A stretch of DNA of 64,000 bases, taken from the NCBI GenBank assembly GCA_018268315.1, contig JAFDWU010000003.1, positions 123,039 to 187,038 on the forward strand, given 5' to 3'. This stretch comes from Armatimonadota bacterium (GTDB taxonomy: Bacteria > Armatimonadota > Fimbriimonadia > Fimbriimonadales > Fimbriimonadaceae). This document shows, one piece after another, positions 36,762 to 46,744 of the stretch. Under the pieces are notes generated by a model. The model made no database searches. It was not told where the DNA came from and saw only the letters and a program-made list of their open reading frames with translations. Position numbers and translations under genes: made by a program. Position 1 is the first letter of the stretch. Each line of letters begins with the position of its first letter.

Positions 36762-38384
36762 TTAGTCGTCGGTCTCGACAGTCGGCTCCGCCTGCGCTCT
36801 CAGATTCCCGCGATTCGCGCCCTTTCGCGCGTACTCGGCTTCCTTCATGCCCAGCGCACGAGACACCGCGTAGTAGGCGCTCGTGCTCATCACAAAGGTG
36901 AAGCCGACGAAAGCGATCATGCCGATGCGGTGGTGGAGGGCAATGTCGTAAACCGGTGAGTTGTTCAGCCCGAGACAGATCACCACTATCACTACGCTGG
37001 CGACGGCGCTCTTACAGAGCGTGAGCAAGATGCCGCGTATATCTAAGCCGCCTATTGCCCTGCGAACGCTTAGGATCAGCATCACCACTAAGATGATTGC
37101 CGAGAGGGAACTCGCAAGCGGCAGGCCAAAGTAGGAAAGGGGGGTCTGTGAGCTTAGGAATTTGGCTAAGAAGAAGAAGATGACGGTGGTGATGGTGCCC
37201 TGGACGATGGGCGAAACGCTGTTGTGGATGGCGAAGAAGCCGCGCATCAAAACGGGATGCAGGCACCAGGCGCAAATTCCGATGGAGAAGTAGCTGAGCA
37301 TTTGGGCCACCACTTGGGTGTCCTCCGGCTTGAATTTGCCTGATTGATAGAGCGCTCCGACGATCGCGTGGGGCTCCAGCGCCATGAACACTGATATCGG
37401 AATCGTCAGATACAACACCGTGCGAATGGTGGTGGCAAGCTGCAACCGGAACTGGTGCATCGAGCCCTTCGCGTAAAACTCGCTGAGAGCGGGGAACACC
37501 GCAATCGCCAGCGACTGACCAAAGATTCCAAGCGGCGCTTGCATCAGCTTGTTGCCGTAGTCCAGCCAGGTGTTCACGCCCGGCTGATAGAGGCTGCCAA
37601 ACCGCTGCATCAGGACGCCGTACACTCCGGGTAGAGATAGCCCCAGCACGACCGGTAGCATGAGCTTGAATACCTTCTTGACTCCAGGGTGCTTCAAGTC
37701 GAGGGTGAACGAAAAGTGGGAACCAAGCTTTCGCATCGCATAGAACGGAATGATGAGGTTGCCGATGAAGGCGCCGATGAGCGCCCCCCAAGACATTCCC
37801 ACCACCCCCGGGCTCACGAAGTGGCTGATCACGACCGCCCCGAAGATGATGCCCAGGTTGTAAACGTTTGGCCCTAAGCCGGGAACGGCGAACACTTGCC
37901 GCGCGTACAGCGTGCCGAACATCAGGCCACCAATGAAGAACGCAAACTGGGCAGGCAAGATGATGTGGCTCATACGCGTAATGAGCTCCGCGGAATCCAT
38001 CCGGCCGGGCGCAAGGGCCTGCAATATGGGGGTGGAAAACACCCAGGCCAAGCCAATGAAGCCCAGGATGATTAGCGACATCAGGCTGGTCACCACGCTG
38101 AAGATGTGCCAAGCCTCGCGTTCCCGCTCGGTGTGCAAATACTCGCTGAACACGGGGATGAAGGCGGAACTCAGCGCGCCGCCCGCGATGAGAAAGAAGA
38201 GCAGGTCGGGAATTTGGAAGGCCAGGCGGTAGGCGTCGGTGGTGGCATTGCTCCCAAACTGGTGCGCCATCACCATGTCTCGAGCGATGCCCAAGAAGCG
38301 GCTGAGTACCAGGCTGAGGAACATGATTCCGGATGCCCGGCCCACGTTCGGAGTGCGAGCCGTACTCGCTTGAGCGCTTGCCAT
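36762..38384 (-). CDS. murJ: Lipid II flippase MurJ
   Basis: 540 residues with about 14 hydrophobic segments. MurJ family patterns: 'SGIMFLSLVLSRFLGIARDMVMAHQFG' (TM1 with the essential Arg pair), 'AFQIPDLLFFLIAGGALSSAFIPVFSEY', and 'PLGIFGQSLAIAVFPALSEF'. It flips lipid II for peptidoglycan synthesis. ATG 38384 is preferred; the frame can start at a TTG ten codons upstream. The stop lies one base after that of convergent guaB. Divergent from the secreted RHS gene. Confidence 0.94.
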   Translation of the reverse strand: MASAQASTARTPNVGRASGIMFLSLVLSRFLGIARDMVMAHQFGSNATTDAYRLAFQIPDLLFFLIAGGALSSAFIPVFSEYLHTEREREAWHIFSVVTSLMSLIILGFIGLAWVFSTPILQALAPGRMDSAELITRMSHIILPAQFAFFIGGLMFGTLYARQVFAVPGLGPNVYNLGIIFGAVVISHFVSPGVVGMSWGALIGAFIGNLIIPFYAMRKLGSHFSFTLDLKHPGVKKVFKLMLPVVLGLSLPGVYGVLMQRFGSLYQPGVNTWLDYGNKLMQAPLGIFGQSLAIAVFPALSEFYAKGSMHQFRLQLATTIRTVLYLTIPISVFMALEPHAIVGALYQSGKFKPEDTQVVAQMLSYFSIGICAWCLHPVLMRGFFAIHNSVSPIVQGTITTVIFFFLAKFLSSQTPLSYFGLPLASSLSAIILVVMLILSVRRAIGGLDIRGILLTLCKSAVASVVIVVICLGLNNSPVYDIALHHRIGMIAFVGFTFVMSTSAYYAVSRALGMKEAEYARKGANRGNLRAQAEPTVETDD

Positions 38385-38470
38385 AAATTCGCTATGATTA
38401 AACCAGAAAGGCAAACGGCCCGTTCGTCGCGGTAGGGCTCACGTTGAACTTGGCGTAACTTGAGGAAAGG

Positions 38471-41400
38471 ATGAGAAATTTGGGTCGAATTTGCTTGTTG
38501 CTTTGCGGAGCCCTGGCGGCGGTCGCTCAGGCGCAGAACGGAAGTTTCAATAAATATCCCCTGGATGTTCCCCAGAATCGGATGTATCCTGCTGGACCCG
38601 GCACCCGGGTTAGCCTGAACTCGGCCACCCTTGAAACCCTCATCCCGCTTCAGAATCTAAAGGGCCCGGGGCATAACCGATTTGATCTGGCGGTCTATCA
38701 CGAGAGCCCAACCGCAATCTCGGCAATTAACCCTTATGGCGATAACTACATCGCGCCCTACTGGCGGCAGAGCTTTGAGTGGATCATGGCGCCGATCAGC
38801 GGCAACGTGTCGGATAACGACGGCATAGGCGTGTTCCACATGGGGCAGCTTGTTTATCGTTGGGTTGCCAGCGGATTGAACACCTACGTTCGCGCGCCAG
38901 GATGCCGGGCGGATCTTACGGTACTGACTTCGGGCGGTAACGTGATTGGCTACCAGGTGCTTGAGCAGGCAAGCAAGGATGCGCTCGTGTTCAGCCAGCA
39001 TGCGACGAACGGCTGGTACTACATTTCATCGCGGCAAGATGCTCACGGAAACAAGACCACGTTCAACTACAATGGCGCGTCCCTGTTGCAGAGTGTGGTC
39101 GATCCCGCAGGGCGGAGCTACTCCTTTGCCCATAACGTTTCCGGCAACGCGAAGCTGATTTCGAGCATCACGCTCACCGCAGGGACGATTTCACGAACTT
39201 GGGACTTCACTTACGGCTCTTTCAACACCGTAACCGCTATAAACTTCCCACCGGCAACCCAAGGAGGCATCCGCAAGAAGATTCAGTGCGCCTATAATGG
39301 CTCGAACCCGCAGAATCTCACGGACCTGTATGATTTCAACGGCAATCACTGGCAGTACGAGTACGCCAACAATGCGTTTAACTCAAATGCGGTCGTGAAG
39401 GTGCATCCGCCTTTGCTCTCGAATGGCGCAAGTGCCGATCCGAACTATTGGCTGTTCCAGTATTCTGCCCCGCTTAACCAGCCGCTCACGGTCGATGTCA
39501 TAGACCTCGCGGGCAATGACCAAACTTACGTGTTCAGCACCACATCAGGCGAATTCTTGGGGTTGCCGATTGCTGCCGAAACCGGCCCATCGATCGCAGC
39601 GGATTCCGGCAATCGATATTCGGACCTCTACACATGGCGTATTGCGGACAACACGCTTGCTACATGGAGGGACAAGAATGGCAATACCACCACCTACGTC
39701 TATGATGCGAACAACCACGGCGATCTTCTTAATGAAACGAACCCGCTGAACCAAACCAAGAGCTACTTGTACGACTCTCTGGACCGAATGGTGAGTGAGA
39801 TTTGGCCGGCTCTTGCGCAGGGTGCAAGGCGTAATCGTACAACTTTTGGCTACAACATCTACTCAGATCGGACTTCTGAGACGCTTGATCCCGTGACCGA
39901 TGCGGCCGACGGCAGCTACTCAAACCCGAACGGCGCAAGCCTTACCACCAGTTACGGATACAACGCAAAGGGGAACCGAAACAGCGAGCAGAAGCCGGGG
40001 CTAAACGGCTCAAGCCAAACCTATGATGTTTACGGCAACCTGACCGTTGATGCGCGCTGCGAAGGAATGATCACATACACCGCGGACGCGGTTGGTAACC
40101 GGCGCTCCGAAACCCTAGGAACTGCGACTACGACGTACGCTTACGACGGCCTTGATCGGCTCGTATTGACAACCTTCCCCGACGGCAAGACAATTCAGCG
40201 CGCTTATGACCCGCAGGGTAACGAGACCCAGACGATCAATGAGAACGGCTGGAAGACAACAAGAACTTTTGATCCTTTGAACCGGCTACTGACAAAGGCC
40301 GTTCAGGTAGCGCAAGGCAAGACTGAAACGGAGACTTTTACCTACGACCCGCTTAGCCAGGACAAGACGGCGGCAACCAGCCCAGGCGGTAAGGTCACCC
40401 GCTACGCATGGAACGAAACTCATCGATTGGTGCAGATTGCGTATCCGGACGGTACCACCCGGAAGTATCACTACACTCCCGACGGACTTGTGGATAAGTC
40501 TCAGGACGGGAAAGGAAACCTCACAACCTACGTTTATGATGCCGCAAACCGCTTGGTTCAACGCCAAACCGTTGAAGGCTCAAATACTTACACGGTCTCA
40601 AACTATTACCGCGCAGACGGCTTGCGATATCGTCGCACCGATTGGTGGGGTCCGAGTGACTTCTTCTACGACACCGCCCGCCGGCTGATTTACACCTACC
40701 AAGCCGCCCCTGCCAAGTACGTGGTCGACTACTTCGATGCGAGCACTGGCCTAAAGAACGCGGTTCAAATCTTGGACTACTTTGGCAACCCAGTGCAAAC
40801 CTGGATATTCACTTACGATGGCTGCGGACGCCGGATCAAGATCAGCCAGACGCCAAACGGCATGCTGCCGGTCGTTTCATCGATCACCTATGCCGGTGAC
40901 CAACCGTCGCAGATTGTTTTCGGACCGAACGACCGGCCCATCTTTACGATCGACTACACCTATGATGGACGCGGTCGGCCGACGCTGGTTCGCCAAACTC
41001 AAAGCGGCTCGCTATTGGAGTCGTTGGCTTACACCTACGATGGAGTTGGGAATCCGCTGACCCTGGTCAACTCGCTTGGAGGCGGATTCACTTCCACCCT
41101 TACCGCGACTTTCGATGGCAAGAACCGGGTGCTTTCAGAGGTCAAGACGGGCGCGCCCTCTGGGCATAATTTCAACCGAACTTATACCTACGATCCAGAT
41201 GGCAACCGCCTCACCGGTCCTGGCGGCTCGGCGACATACGATAGCAACAACCGCCTGCTCACCTATGGTTCGGGCATTAGCCTGACTTACGACGCGAATA
41301 GCCAACCGATTACCTTCACGCGCGGATCGGAGACATCAAGCCTTACGTGGTATGGCCCACAGATGTTCATCGCCTCCTCCAACCTGCATTACTCGCAAAA

Positions 41401-41872
41401 CATTTATGATGGCGATGGCCGTCGTGTCTTCCGTCAGTTCGGCTCGAGCCCGTCAAACCTTAACGGCATCATTGCCTACATCTATGATGGTGATGAGTTG
41501 GTTGGCGAAGAGAGCGGGGTAACCGGCAGCGTATTCAAGGTGCACATGCCTGGCTTTGGATACGCCATTCTCGGCTTCGGCGAGGGCTACTACTTCAATG
41601 ATCCCGACGGCTCCGTTTATAACGTGGTGAATAATCGTGGCCAGTTCATAGCCATTAACGAATACGATCGCTTCGGAAACCTGGACAACTACATTGGCGG
41701 GTTGGGCTTCGGGCAGAACTACCGCAGTCGCGGCGGATTCCAGCTCGATGAAGATTACGGTTGGCTCGCGCGTGGCCGACGCCTATTCATGCCGATGTTC
41801 GGAAGATACTTAAACCCAGCCCCGGATAGCGATTCGATTCTGAATCTGTTCACCGATCCGCTACCGAAATAA
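38471..41872 (+). CDS. Secreted RHS/YD-repeat protein without a variable tip
   Basis: 1133 residues. A signal peptide (LLLCGALAAVAQAQN) follows a good ribosome site (GAGGAAAGG). An N-terminal ~300 residues precede a long array of YD repeats such as 'TTYVYDANNHGDLLNETNPL', 'TTYAYDGLDRLVLTTFPDG' and 'RTYTYDPDGNRLTGPGG', which build the hollow beta shell of RHS and teneurin proteins. The core ends 'DYGWLARGRRLFMPMFGRYLNPAPDSDS' and stops only 12 residues later, so no toxin domain is attached. Export is presumably via Sec. It may be a structural surface protein or a tipless RHS. A terminator follows at once. Confidence 0.88.
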   Translation: MRNLGRICLLLCGALAAVAQAQNGSFNKYPLDVPQNRMYPAGPGTRVSLNSATLETLIPLQNLKGPGHNRFDLAVYHESPTAISAINPYGDNYIAPYWRQSFEWIMAPISGNVSDNDGIGVFHMGQLVYRWVASGLNTYVRAPGCRADLTVLTSGGNVIGYQVLEQASKDALVFSQHATNGWYYISSRQDAHGNKTTFNYNGASLLQSVVDPAGRSYSFAHNVSGNAKLISSITLTAGTISRTWDFTYGSFNTVTAINFPPATQGGIRKKIQCAYNGSNPQNLTDLYDFNGNHWQYEYANNAFNSNAVVKVHPPLLSNGASADPNYWLFQYSAPLNQPLTVDVIDLAGNDQTYVFSTTSGEFLGLPIAAETGPSIAADSGNRYSDLYTWRIADNTLATWRDKNGNTTTYVYDANNHGDLLNETNPLNQTKSYLYDSLDRMVSEIWPALAQGARRNRTTFGYNIYSDRTSETLDPVTDAADGSYSNPNGASLTTSYGYNAKGNRNSEQKPGLNGSSQTYDVYGNLTVDARCEGMITYTADAVGNRRSETLGTATTTYAYDGLDRLVLTTFPDGKTIQRAYDPQGNETQTINENGWKTTRTFDPLNRLLTKAVQVAQGKTETETFTYDPLSQDKTAATSPGGKVTRYAWNETHRLVQIAYPDGTTRKYHYTPDGLVDKSQDGKGNLTTYVYDAANRLVQRQTVEGSNTYTVSNYYRADGLRYRRTDWWGPSDFFYDTARRLIYTYQAAPAKYVVDYFDASTGLKNAVQILDYFGNPVQTWIFTYDGCGRRIKISQTPNGMLPVVSSITYAGDQPSQIVFGPNDRPIFTIDYTYDGRGRPTLVRQTQSGSLLESLAYTYDGVGNPLTLVNSLGGGFTSTLTATFDGKNRVLSEVKTGAPSGHNFNRTYTYDPDGNRLTGPGGSATYDSNNRLLTYGSGISLTYDANSQPITFTRGSETSSLTWYGPQMFIASSNLHYSQNIYDGDGRRVFRQFGSSPSNLNGIIAYIYDGDELVGEESGVTGSVFKVHMPGFGYAILGFGEGYYFNDPDGSVYNVVNNRGQFIAINEYDRFGNLDNYIGGLGFGQNYRSRGGFQLDEDYGWLARGRRLFMPMFGRYLNPAPDSDSILNLFTDPLPK

Positions 41873-41877
41873 AAGAG

Positions 41878-41906
41878 AAGGGGCTGGCCCAAAAGGCCAG
41901 CCCCTT
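41878..41906. terminator. Bidirectional terminator between the RHS gene and trxA
   Basis: A perfect 12-bp stem, AAGGGGCTGGCC (41878-41889) with GGCCAGCCCCTT (41895-41906), has a CAAAA loop. On the minus strand it is followed by CTCTTTTATTT, a good tail for trxA. On the plus strand there is no T-run. Confidence 0.85.
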
Positions 41907-41925
41907 CAGCAGTTCGTAAAGAATC

Positions 41926-42249
41926 TTACAGCGCGCGGTCGATCATTCCGGCGATAACCTGCTTAGGCTGAGCGCCAACCATCTGATCTACCAGCTTGCC
42001 GCCTTTGAACACCAGCAAAGCTGGGATGCTCAGTACGCCAAACTTCTCGGCAAGGTCCGGTTCGGCGTCGACGTCGACCTTGAATACCTTGGCTTTGCCT
42101 TCGTATTCGCTCGCGATTTGCTCAACGCTAGGCCCGATCATCTTGCAGGGGCCGCACCACTCCGCCCAAAAGTCAATAAGAACGGGTTGGTCTGAGTTCA
42201 GAACTTTATCGGTGAAATCGTCGGTCTTAAGTGCGAGATTGCTTGCCAT
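41926..42249 (-). CDS. trxA: Thioredoxin
   Basis: 107 residues, a complete one-domain thioredoxin with the active site 'DFWAEWCGPCKMIGPSVEQ' and the cis-Pro loop 'LSIPALLVFKGGK'. It reduces protein disulfides in the cytoplasm; no signal peptide. The genuine start is the ATG at 42249; an AGGAG lies about 14 bases upstream. A perfect 14-base palindrome lies ~36 bases upstream. Confidence 0.97.
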   Translation of the reverse strand: MASNLALKTDDFTDKVLNSDQPVLIDFWAEWCGPCKMIGPSVEQIASEYEGKAKVFKVDVDAEPDLAEKFGVLSIPALLVFKGGKLVDQMVGAQPKQVIAGMIDRAL

Positions 42250-42284
42250 TGTGATGTTGTAATTGCTCCTAAATGAGTCTTACG

Positions 42285-42298
42285 CCGGGTATACCCGG
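42285..42298. promoter_or_regulatory. Perfect palindrome upstream of trxA, candidate operator
   Basis: CCGGGTATACCCGG reads the same on both strands. It lies in the gap between divergent trxA and a Gly-rich secreted protein gene, where a repressor or activator could act on either side. Confidence 0.3.
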
Positions 42299-42393
42299 AA
42301 CGTCGCGCGATTATGGACGGGAGGCAGTGACCATTTGATCCTAGAATGCGTCCATAATGGTGGAATAGTTGCCGGGGGGCCGAAAGAGTAAAA

Positions 42394-43176
42394 ATGAAGA
42401 ATCTGAGCAAATGGATTTTGATCGCCGGGATTGCGGTTGCGGGGGCTGTGCCTGTCGGGGCACAACGTCCGAGCCAGGCCGAAACAGGCCTCGTGGGCGT
42501 GAACATGTACGATGGAGCATTTAAGCTTCTCAGGCTATTCGGTCCTCCCGATGATATCTTGCCGATGGGCGCATCAAGCGCTACCGGTCCTGCCGTTGGC
42601 GGCGGTGGTGGCGGAGGCGGTGGTGGTAATGCCGGTGGCCCTCCCCCTGGTGGAGGTGGCGGCGGAGGTGGTGCTCCGGGTCCTCAACGAGCTCGTAAGA
42701 GTGATGCAGGCGGCGGCGGCTTCTTTGGCCCTGATGGTGGGGATACGCCGGAGCATATCCTTAGCGGCGGTTCGTTCACGAAGCAAGAAGGCACTGGCAG
42801 CAACCCAAAGACTGGGTCAAGCGATGGCGAAGTCCGTCAAACCCCGATTACTGCTCGTCCGTTCTTTATCCGCTGGATTTACAAGCGTGGCGGCGCCAAG
42901 TATGCATTCCTTCTCGACCGATTTGAGCGCGTAATTCAGATTGAAGCGATTGGACTTGAGAACAAGAAGGTCAAGACCCGAAAGGGCATGGGCTTCGGCA
43001 ACACTTACGTCGATCTGCTTAAGACCTACGGCACTCCTGATAGCTATGAGATTGGCGGAAACCAGATCATCATGCGCTATCTGCTCAAGAACAAGGTCGT
43101 GTTCCGATTGAATCGCTTGGGCGTTGACAAGCCTCACGTCGTGACGGGCATCATCGTCGCGGCCGGTAAGTATTAA
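42394..43176 (+). CDS. Secreted Gly/Pro-rich hypothetical protein
   Basis: 260 residues. A signal peptide ends 'GAVPVGAQ' (about residue 24). A short conserved-looking segment 'MYDGAFKLLRLFGPPDDIL' precedes ~40 residues of Gly runs broken by Pro. The C-terminal ~110 residues look folded: 'FFIRWIYKRGGAKYAFLLDRFERVIQIEAIG', 'GNTYVDLLKTYGTPDSYEI'. 'LLxxYGxPD' and 'RVxxI' resemble the SmpA/BamE-like pattern in which a G-P-D turn follows a helix; here it occurs twice (residues ~50 and ~210). That is an inference. The stop lies three bases before dnaG. Confidence 0.65.
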   Translation: MKNLSKWILIAGIAVAGAVPVGAQRPSQAETGLVGVNMYDGAFKLLRLFGPPDDILPMGASSATGPAVGGGGGGGGGGNAGGPPPGGGGGGGGAPGPQRARKSDAGGGGFFGPDGGDTPEHILSGGSFTKQEGTGSNPKTGSSDGEVRQTPITARPFFIRWIYKRGGAKYAFLLDRFERVIQIEAIGLENKKVKTRKGMGFGNTYVDLLKTYGTPDSYEIGGNQIIMRYLLKNKVVFRLNRLGVDKPHVVTGIIVAAGKY

Positions 43177-43179
43177 TCA

Positions 43180-44907
43180 GTGTCCGACGACCTACAGGCG
43201 ATTCGGGATCGTGTCGATATCGCTTCGCTGGTCGAGGAGCAAGTTAGCTTAAAAAGAGCGGGCAGAAGCCTTAAGGGCCTCTGCCCGTTTCATGATGATA
43301 GGAACCCTTCTTTCCACGTTTCAACCGAAACGGGTCGCTATCGTTGCTGGTCGTGCGGGGAATCGGGCGACATCTTCACCTGGGTGATGAAGACTCGCAA
43401 TGTCACCTTTCCCGAAGCTTTACAGATGCTTGCGGATAGGGCCGGCGTAACGCTCACACGTCAGAAGCAGGAACGTAACGTTCCCTCAGAAAGGGAGCAG
43501 CATTTGGCGATGATGCGAGAAGCCGTAACTTTCTTCCGCGCCCAACTCCCCAAAGCCGCTGCCGCCAAGGAGTATTGCGCGAAGCGCAGGCTGAGCGACG
43601 AGGTGTTGGCCAAGTGGGAAATCGGTTTTGCGCCGGATATGGGAGACGCCCTCGCTACGCAACTCCAGCGCAAAGGGTTCTCGCTGGCAGAAGCCAAGAA
43701 GCTATTCTTGGTGTCGCAAGACCCGGGTGGCGGCTACTTCGACATGTTCCGCGGGCGGCTGATGTTCCCGATTCGGGACGAGCGAGGAGACTGCGTCGGC
43801 TTTGGCGGACGCATTATGGGCGCCGGCGAGCCGAAATACATTAACTCCAGCGACTCGCCGCTGTTCCGGAAGAGCCGCCTGCTGTATGGCCTCTTCCAAT
43901 CGCGCAGCGCGCTCCAAAAGAATCGCCATCTCATTCTCTGCGAGGGCTATTTGGACGTTATAGCTTGCCAAGAGGCGGGTATTGATGGGGCGGTTGCATC
44001 CCTTGGCACATCGCTTACAGAAGATCACGCGAAGCTAATCAAGCGGTGGGCAGACAGGGTGACGATTCTCTATGATAGTGACCCTGCCGGTGTGAAGGCG
44101 GCCGGGCGGGCAATCGAAGTCCTGAAGCCGGAGCAGGTGCCGGTCAGAATCGCGATGCTGCCGACCGGTGAGGACCCTGACTCGCTTCTTGCCCAGGGCG
44201 GCCCTGCGCAATTGCGGCAAATTGTGGAGTCATCGGTTACGCCGCTTGAATTTGGCCTAAGATCGTTCCTAGCATCGGCAAAGCCGGGGGACGCCAGATT
44301 TTGGGAGGAGGTCGCCTCCCGCCTTGCCCAAGCGCCTACCGAGATGGATGAAGACAAGGCGATCGAACTGCTACAGCCTTACTTTCCTTCAACCGTGAGT
44401 TATGCGGAATCTCGTAAGGCTTTAAAACGGGATATTGCCTCGCGGCGGAAGAAGACCGGCAGCCAGGGTCGCAAAGCGGTGGTGGCTACCCCAATAACTT
44501 TGAAGGGAGTGAGCGCCGCGGAGGCGATCGTTTTACGGGGCCTACTGGAAGAGGAAGTCCAAGAGTTAGCTTGGCAGGCCGTCACCAAGTTTGACCTTTG
44601 GGGGGAGCGGGTTCGACCCATTGCCGAACAGCTTGCAGCGAAACTCGGCCCGGACGGTCCAAAAGGGAAGTCGTCTGTCTGGCTGGCTGGCGAAGAATTT
44701 GAAAACGCGGCGCAATTTCTCGACGAAATTGTGAATGATCCTCGTACGGCGAACGTTAGCGCGGCCGCCATCGTCGATTCAATAAAGGCCCTAGAGAAGG
44801 AAAGAGAACGCCGAAGTTTGGTCTACCTAAAGTCGAATAATCCAAACGACGAAGCGAAAGCGGAGTACATGGCGCGGCTCAGCCGACTTCAGGGAGAGAA
44901 TTCTTAA
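43180..44907 (+). CDS. dnaG: DNA primase DnaG
   Basis: 575 residues, GTG start. The CHC2 zinc finger is 'GLCPFHDDRNPSF...YRCWSCGESGDIF' (ligands C, H, C, C at residues ~36-64). The catalytic core and TOPRIM domain show 'NRHLILCEGYLDVIACQEAG' and 'RVTILYDSDPAGVKAAGR'. The C-terminal DnaB-interacting part is short and helical. It makes RNA primers at the fork. The order of dnaG followed by rpoD is the classical macromolecular synthesis arrangement, here without rpsU. Confidence 0.95.
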   Translation: MSDDLQAIRDRVDIASLVEEQVSLKRAGRSLKGLCPFHDDRNPSFHVSTETGRYRCWSCGESGDIFTWVMKTRNVTFPEALQMLADRAGVTLTRQKQERNVPSEREQHLAMMREAVTFFRAQLPKAAAAKEYCAKRRLSDEVLAKWEIGFAPDMGDALATQLQRKGFSLAEAKKLFLVSQDPGGGYFDMFRGRLMFPIRDERGDCVGFGGRIMGAGEPKYINSSDSPLFRKSRLLYGLFQSRSALQKNRHLILCEGYLDVIACQEAGIDGAVASLGTSLTEDHAKLIKRWADRVTILYDSDPAGVKAAGRAIEVLKPEQVPVRIAMLPTGEDPDSLLAQGGPAQLRQIVESSVTPLEFGLRSFLASAKPGDARFWEEVASRLAQAPTEMDEDKAIELLQPYFPSTVSYAESRKALKRDIASRRKKTGSQGRKAVVATPITLKGVSAAEAIVLRGLLEEEVQELAWQAVTKFDLWGERVRPIAEQLAAKLGPDGPKGKSSVWLAGEEFENAAQFLDEIVNDPRTANVSAAAIVDSIKALEKERERRSLVYLKSNNPNDEAKAEYMARLSRLQGENS

Positions 44908-44962
44908 ACTATTTGCGTATTTGTATTTATTGGTGCCGAATCACTAGGATCGTTCAACTCGC

Positions 44963-45880
44963 ATGACCAACGGAATTGCCCCTGCCAAATCAGGCTCGCC
45001 ATGTTTGGCAGCCGTGAAGCCCCTTTCTGGGCTCGGCTTCCCTGATCCCGAAGAGGATGCAATCTCGCACTGGCTCAAGCAGGTGGGAAGAACCCGCCTA
45101 TTGACTCGTGAGGAAGAGTACATGGTTGCAAAGCATGCCAAAGAGGGATGCGATGCCTGCCGAAGTCTCCTCATTGAATCGAATTTTCGCCTCGTTGTTA
45201 CCGTTGCCAAGAAGTGCCGGGGCAGAGGGCTTGCGCTGTCGGACCTCATTCAGGATGGCAACGTTGGCCTGATGCGAGCGGTAGGCAAGTTCGATCCCGA
45301 CCGGGGATACAAGTTTTCGACCTACGCGACCTGGTGGATCAGGCAATCGATCAATCGCGGCCTAAGTGACCACGCCCGCACTATTCGGATTCCCGCTCAC
45401 TCCGTCGAGGCACTGAACCGCCTTCTCAGGGCGATTGTTCAGCTTAACCAGAGGTTGGGCCATGAGGCGACGGTCCACGAGATCGCGAAAGCTATCGATC
45501 TGCCCGTTGAGAAGGTCACAAAGCTCCTGACCTACAGCAAAGAACCGATTTCGCTGGATATGCCAACCGGCGATAGCGAAGAATCAAGTTTCGCCGAGTT
45601 CCTACCAGATACCGTTCAGTCTTCGGCAATCGAGGAAACCAACCGCTCGGTGCTTCGCGCGCGGCTGGCTCAATCCCTAGAGTTTCTCAGCCCGCGGGAG
45701 CGAGCCATCATTCTTGCCCGTTACGGTCTGCTGAACGATGAGCCGATGACCTTGCAAGAAGTTGCGAATCAAGTTGGCATCACGCGCGAGCGCACCCGCC
45801 AGTTAGAGCAAGAAGCGCTTGCAAAACTGCGCCGCCCGGAGAACGCCAAGCTCCTCAAGTCCCTTCTTTCAGGCGACTAA
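44963..45880 (+). CDS. rpoD: Primary-type sigma factor (RpoD/SigA family)
   Basis: 305 residues. Region 1.2 ('[24 protein letters not shown]'), region 2 ('[34 protein letters not shown]' and '[27 protein letters not shown]') and regions 3 and 4 ('[27 protein letters not shown]') are all there. Region 1.1 and the large non-conserved insert are absent, so this is a compact sigma; it could be the housekeeping factor or a group 2 paralogue. '[14 protein letters not shown]' in place of the usual '...YLREIGRVPLLT' departs slightly from primary factors. The position after dnaG favours the housekeeping role. Confidence 0.87.
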   Translation: MTNGIAPAKSGSPCLAAVKPLSGLGFPDPEEDAISHWLKQVGRTRLLTREEEYMVAKHAKEGCDACRSLLIESNFRLVVTVAKKCRGRGLALSDLIQDGNVGLMRAVGKFDPDRGYKFSTYATWWIRQSINRGLSDHARTIRIPAHSVEALNRLLRAIVQLNQRLGHEATVHEIAKAIDLPVEKVTKLLTYSKEPISLDMPTGDSEESSFAEFLPDTVQSSAIEETNRSVLRARLAQSLEFLSPRERAIILARYGLLNDEPMTLQEVANQVGITRERTRQLEQEALAKLRRPENAKLLKSLLSGD

Positions 45881-45897
45881 GGCGGTAACCTCGCGCC

Positions 45898-46698
45898 TTG
45901 GCACGGCTTCTGAACAAGTGGAAGGCGATCTTCATTATATGGCTGCAAGACGCCATGACCTACCGTGCTAGCCTGGTCATCTGGATTCTCCCAGAAGCGC
46001 TAAACGGCATGCTGATGCCGCTTGTATGGATTGCCGCCGGCAAAGGCCAGGCAATCGCCGGGTTTGAGCCTAGCCAGTTCGTGCAGTACTACCTTGTGCT
46101 GCTCACGATGCAGGGCTTCGTCGTCAGCCACATGATGTGGGACATCGCTTTTGAGATCAAGGACGGCATCTACAGCGTGCAGATGCTGAGGCCCATCTCC
46201 TATTTCCAATTCCAATTCTTTCGCAATCTGGCCTGGCGGGCGAACCGCACCATCATGTTCTTGCCATTCCTTGCCTGCCTGGTGCTGTTCTATCAGAGCT
46301 ATCTGCATGGCTTGAACTACTATTGGGGCGTCGACCTTTGGATTTCGGTGTTGCTCGGCAATATCGTCAGCTTCTCGTTCGTGCTTGCAATGGCGCAGCT
46401 TGCATTCTTCGTGCAGGAAGCGCAAGCGCTTTTCGAGTTCTACTACTTCCCGATGATCTTCCTGTCCGGCCAAGCGTTCCCGATAGCGGTGATGCCCTCG
46501 TGGGTGCGCTCTCTTAGCCCCCTTTTCCCTTTCTACTACACGACCGGGGTGCCGACGGAAATCGCAATCGGAAAGCTAAGCGGTCCCGCCGCGCATACGG
46601 CGATGGGCATCCAAGTTGTCTGGATCGCCATCAGTCTGGTGATGTACAAGATCTTGATGAAAACCGGGCTGCCAAAGTATTCCGGCGTGGGAATGTGA
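45898..46698 (+). CDS. ABC-2 type transporter permease
   Basis: 266 residues, TTG start 17 bases after rpoD. Six hydrophobic segments can be counted, and the first cytoplasmic region '[24 protein letters not shown]' matches the ABC-2 permease family with '[31 protein letters not shown]' in the conserved loop. The export substrate cannot be told. The ATPase partner and usual second permease are not adjacent; the next gene is carB. Confidence 0.8.
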   Translation: MARLLNKWKAIFIIWLQDAMTYRASLVIWILPEALNGMLMPLVWIAAGKGQAIAGFEPSQFVQYYLVLLTMQGFVVSHMMWDIAFEIKDGIYSVQMLRPISYFQFQFFRNLAWRANRTIMFLPFLACLVLFYQSYLHGLNYYWGVDLWISVLLGNIVSFSFVLAMAQLAFFVQEAQALFEFYYFPMIFLSGQAFPIAVMPSWVRSLSPLFPFYYTTGVPTEIAIGKLSGPAAHTAMGIQVVWIAISLVMYKILMKTGLPKYSGVGM

Positions 46699-46744
46699 GA
46701 ACGCAAACGGGAAAGCCAAAAATCAAGCACAATACTGTCTTGGA

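Noticed and set aside
37012..38112. 366-codon minus-strand frame inside murJ
   Set aside because: Same strand but wrong frame of a clear MurJ; low-quality sequence rich in Arg/His/Pro.
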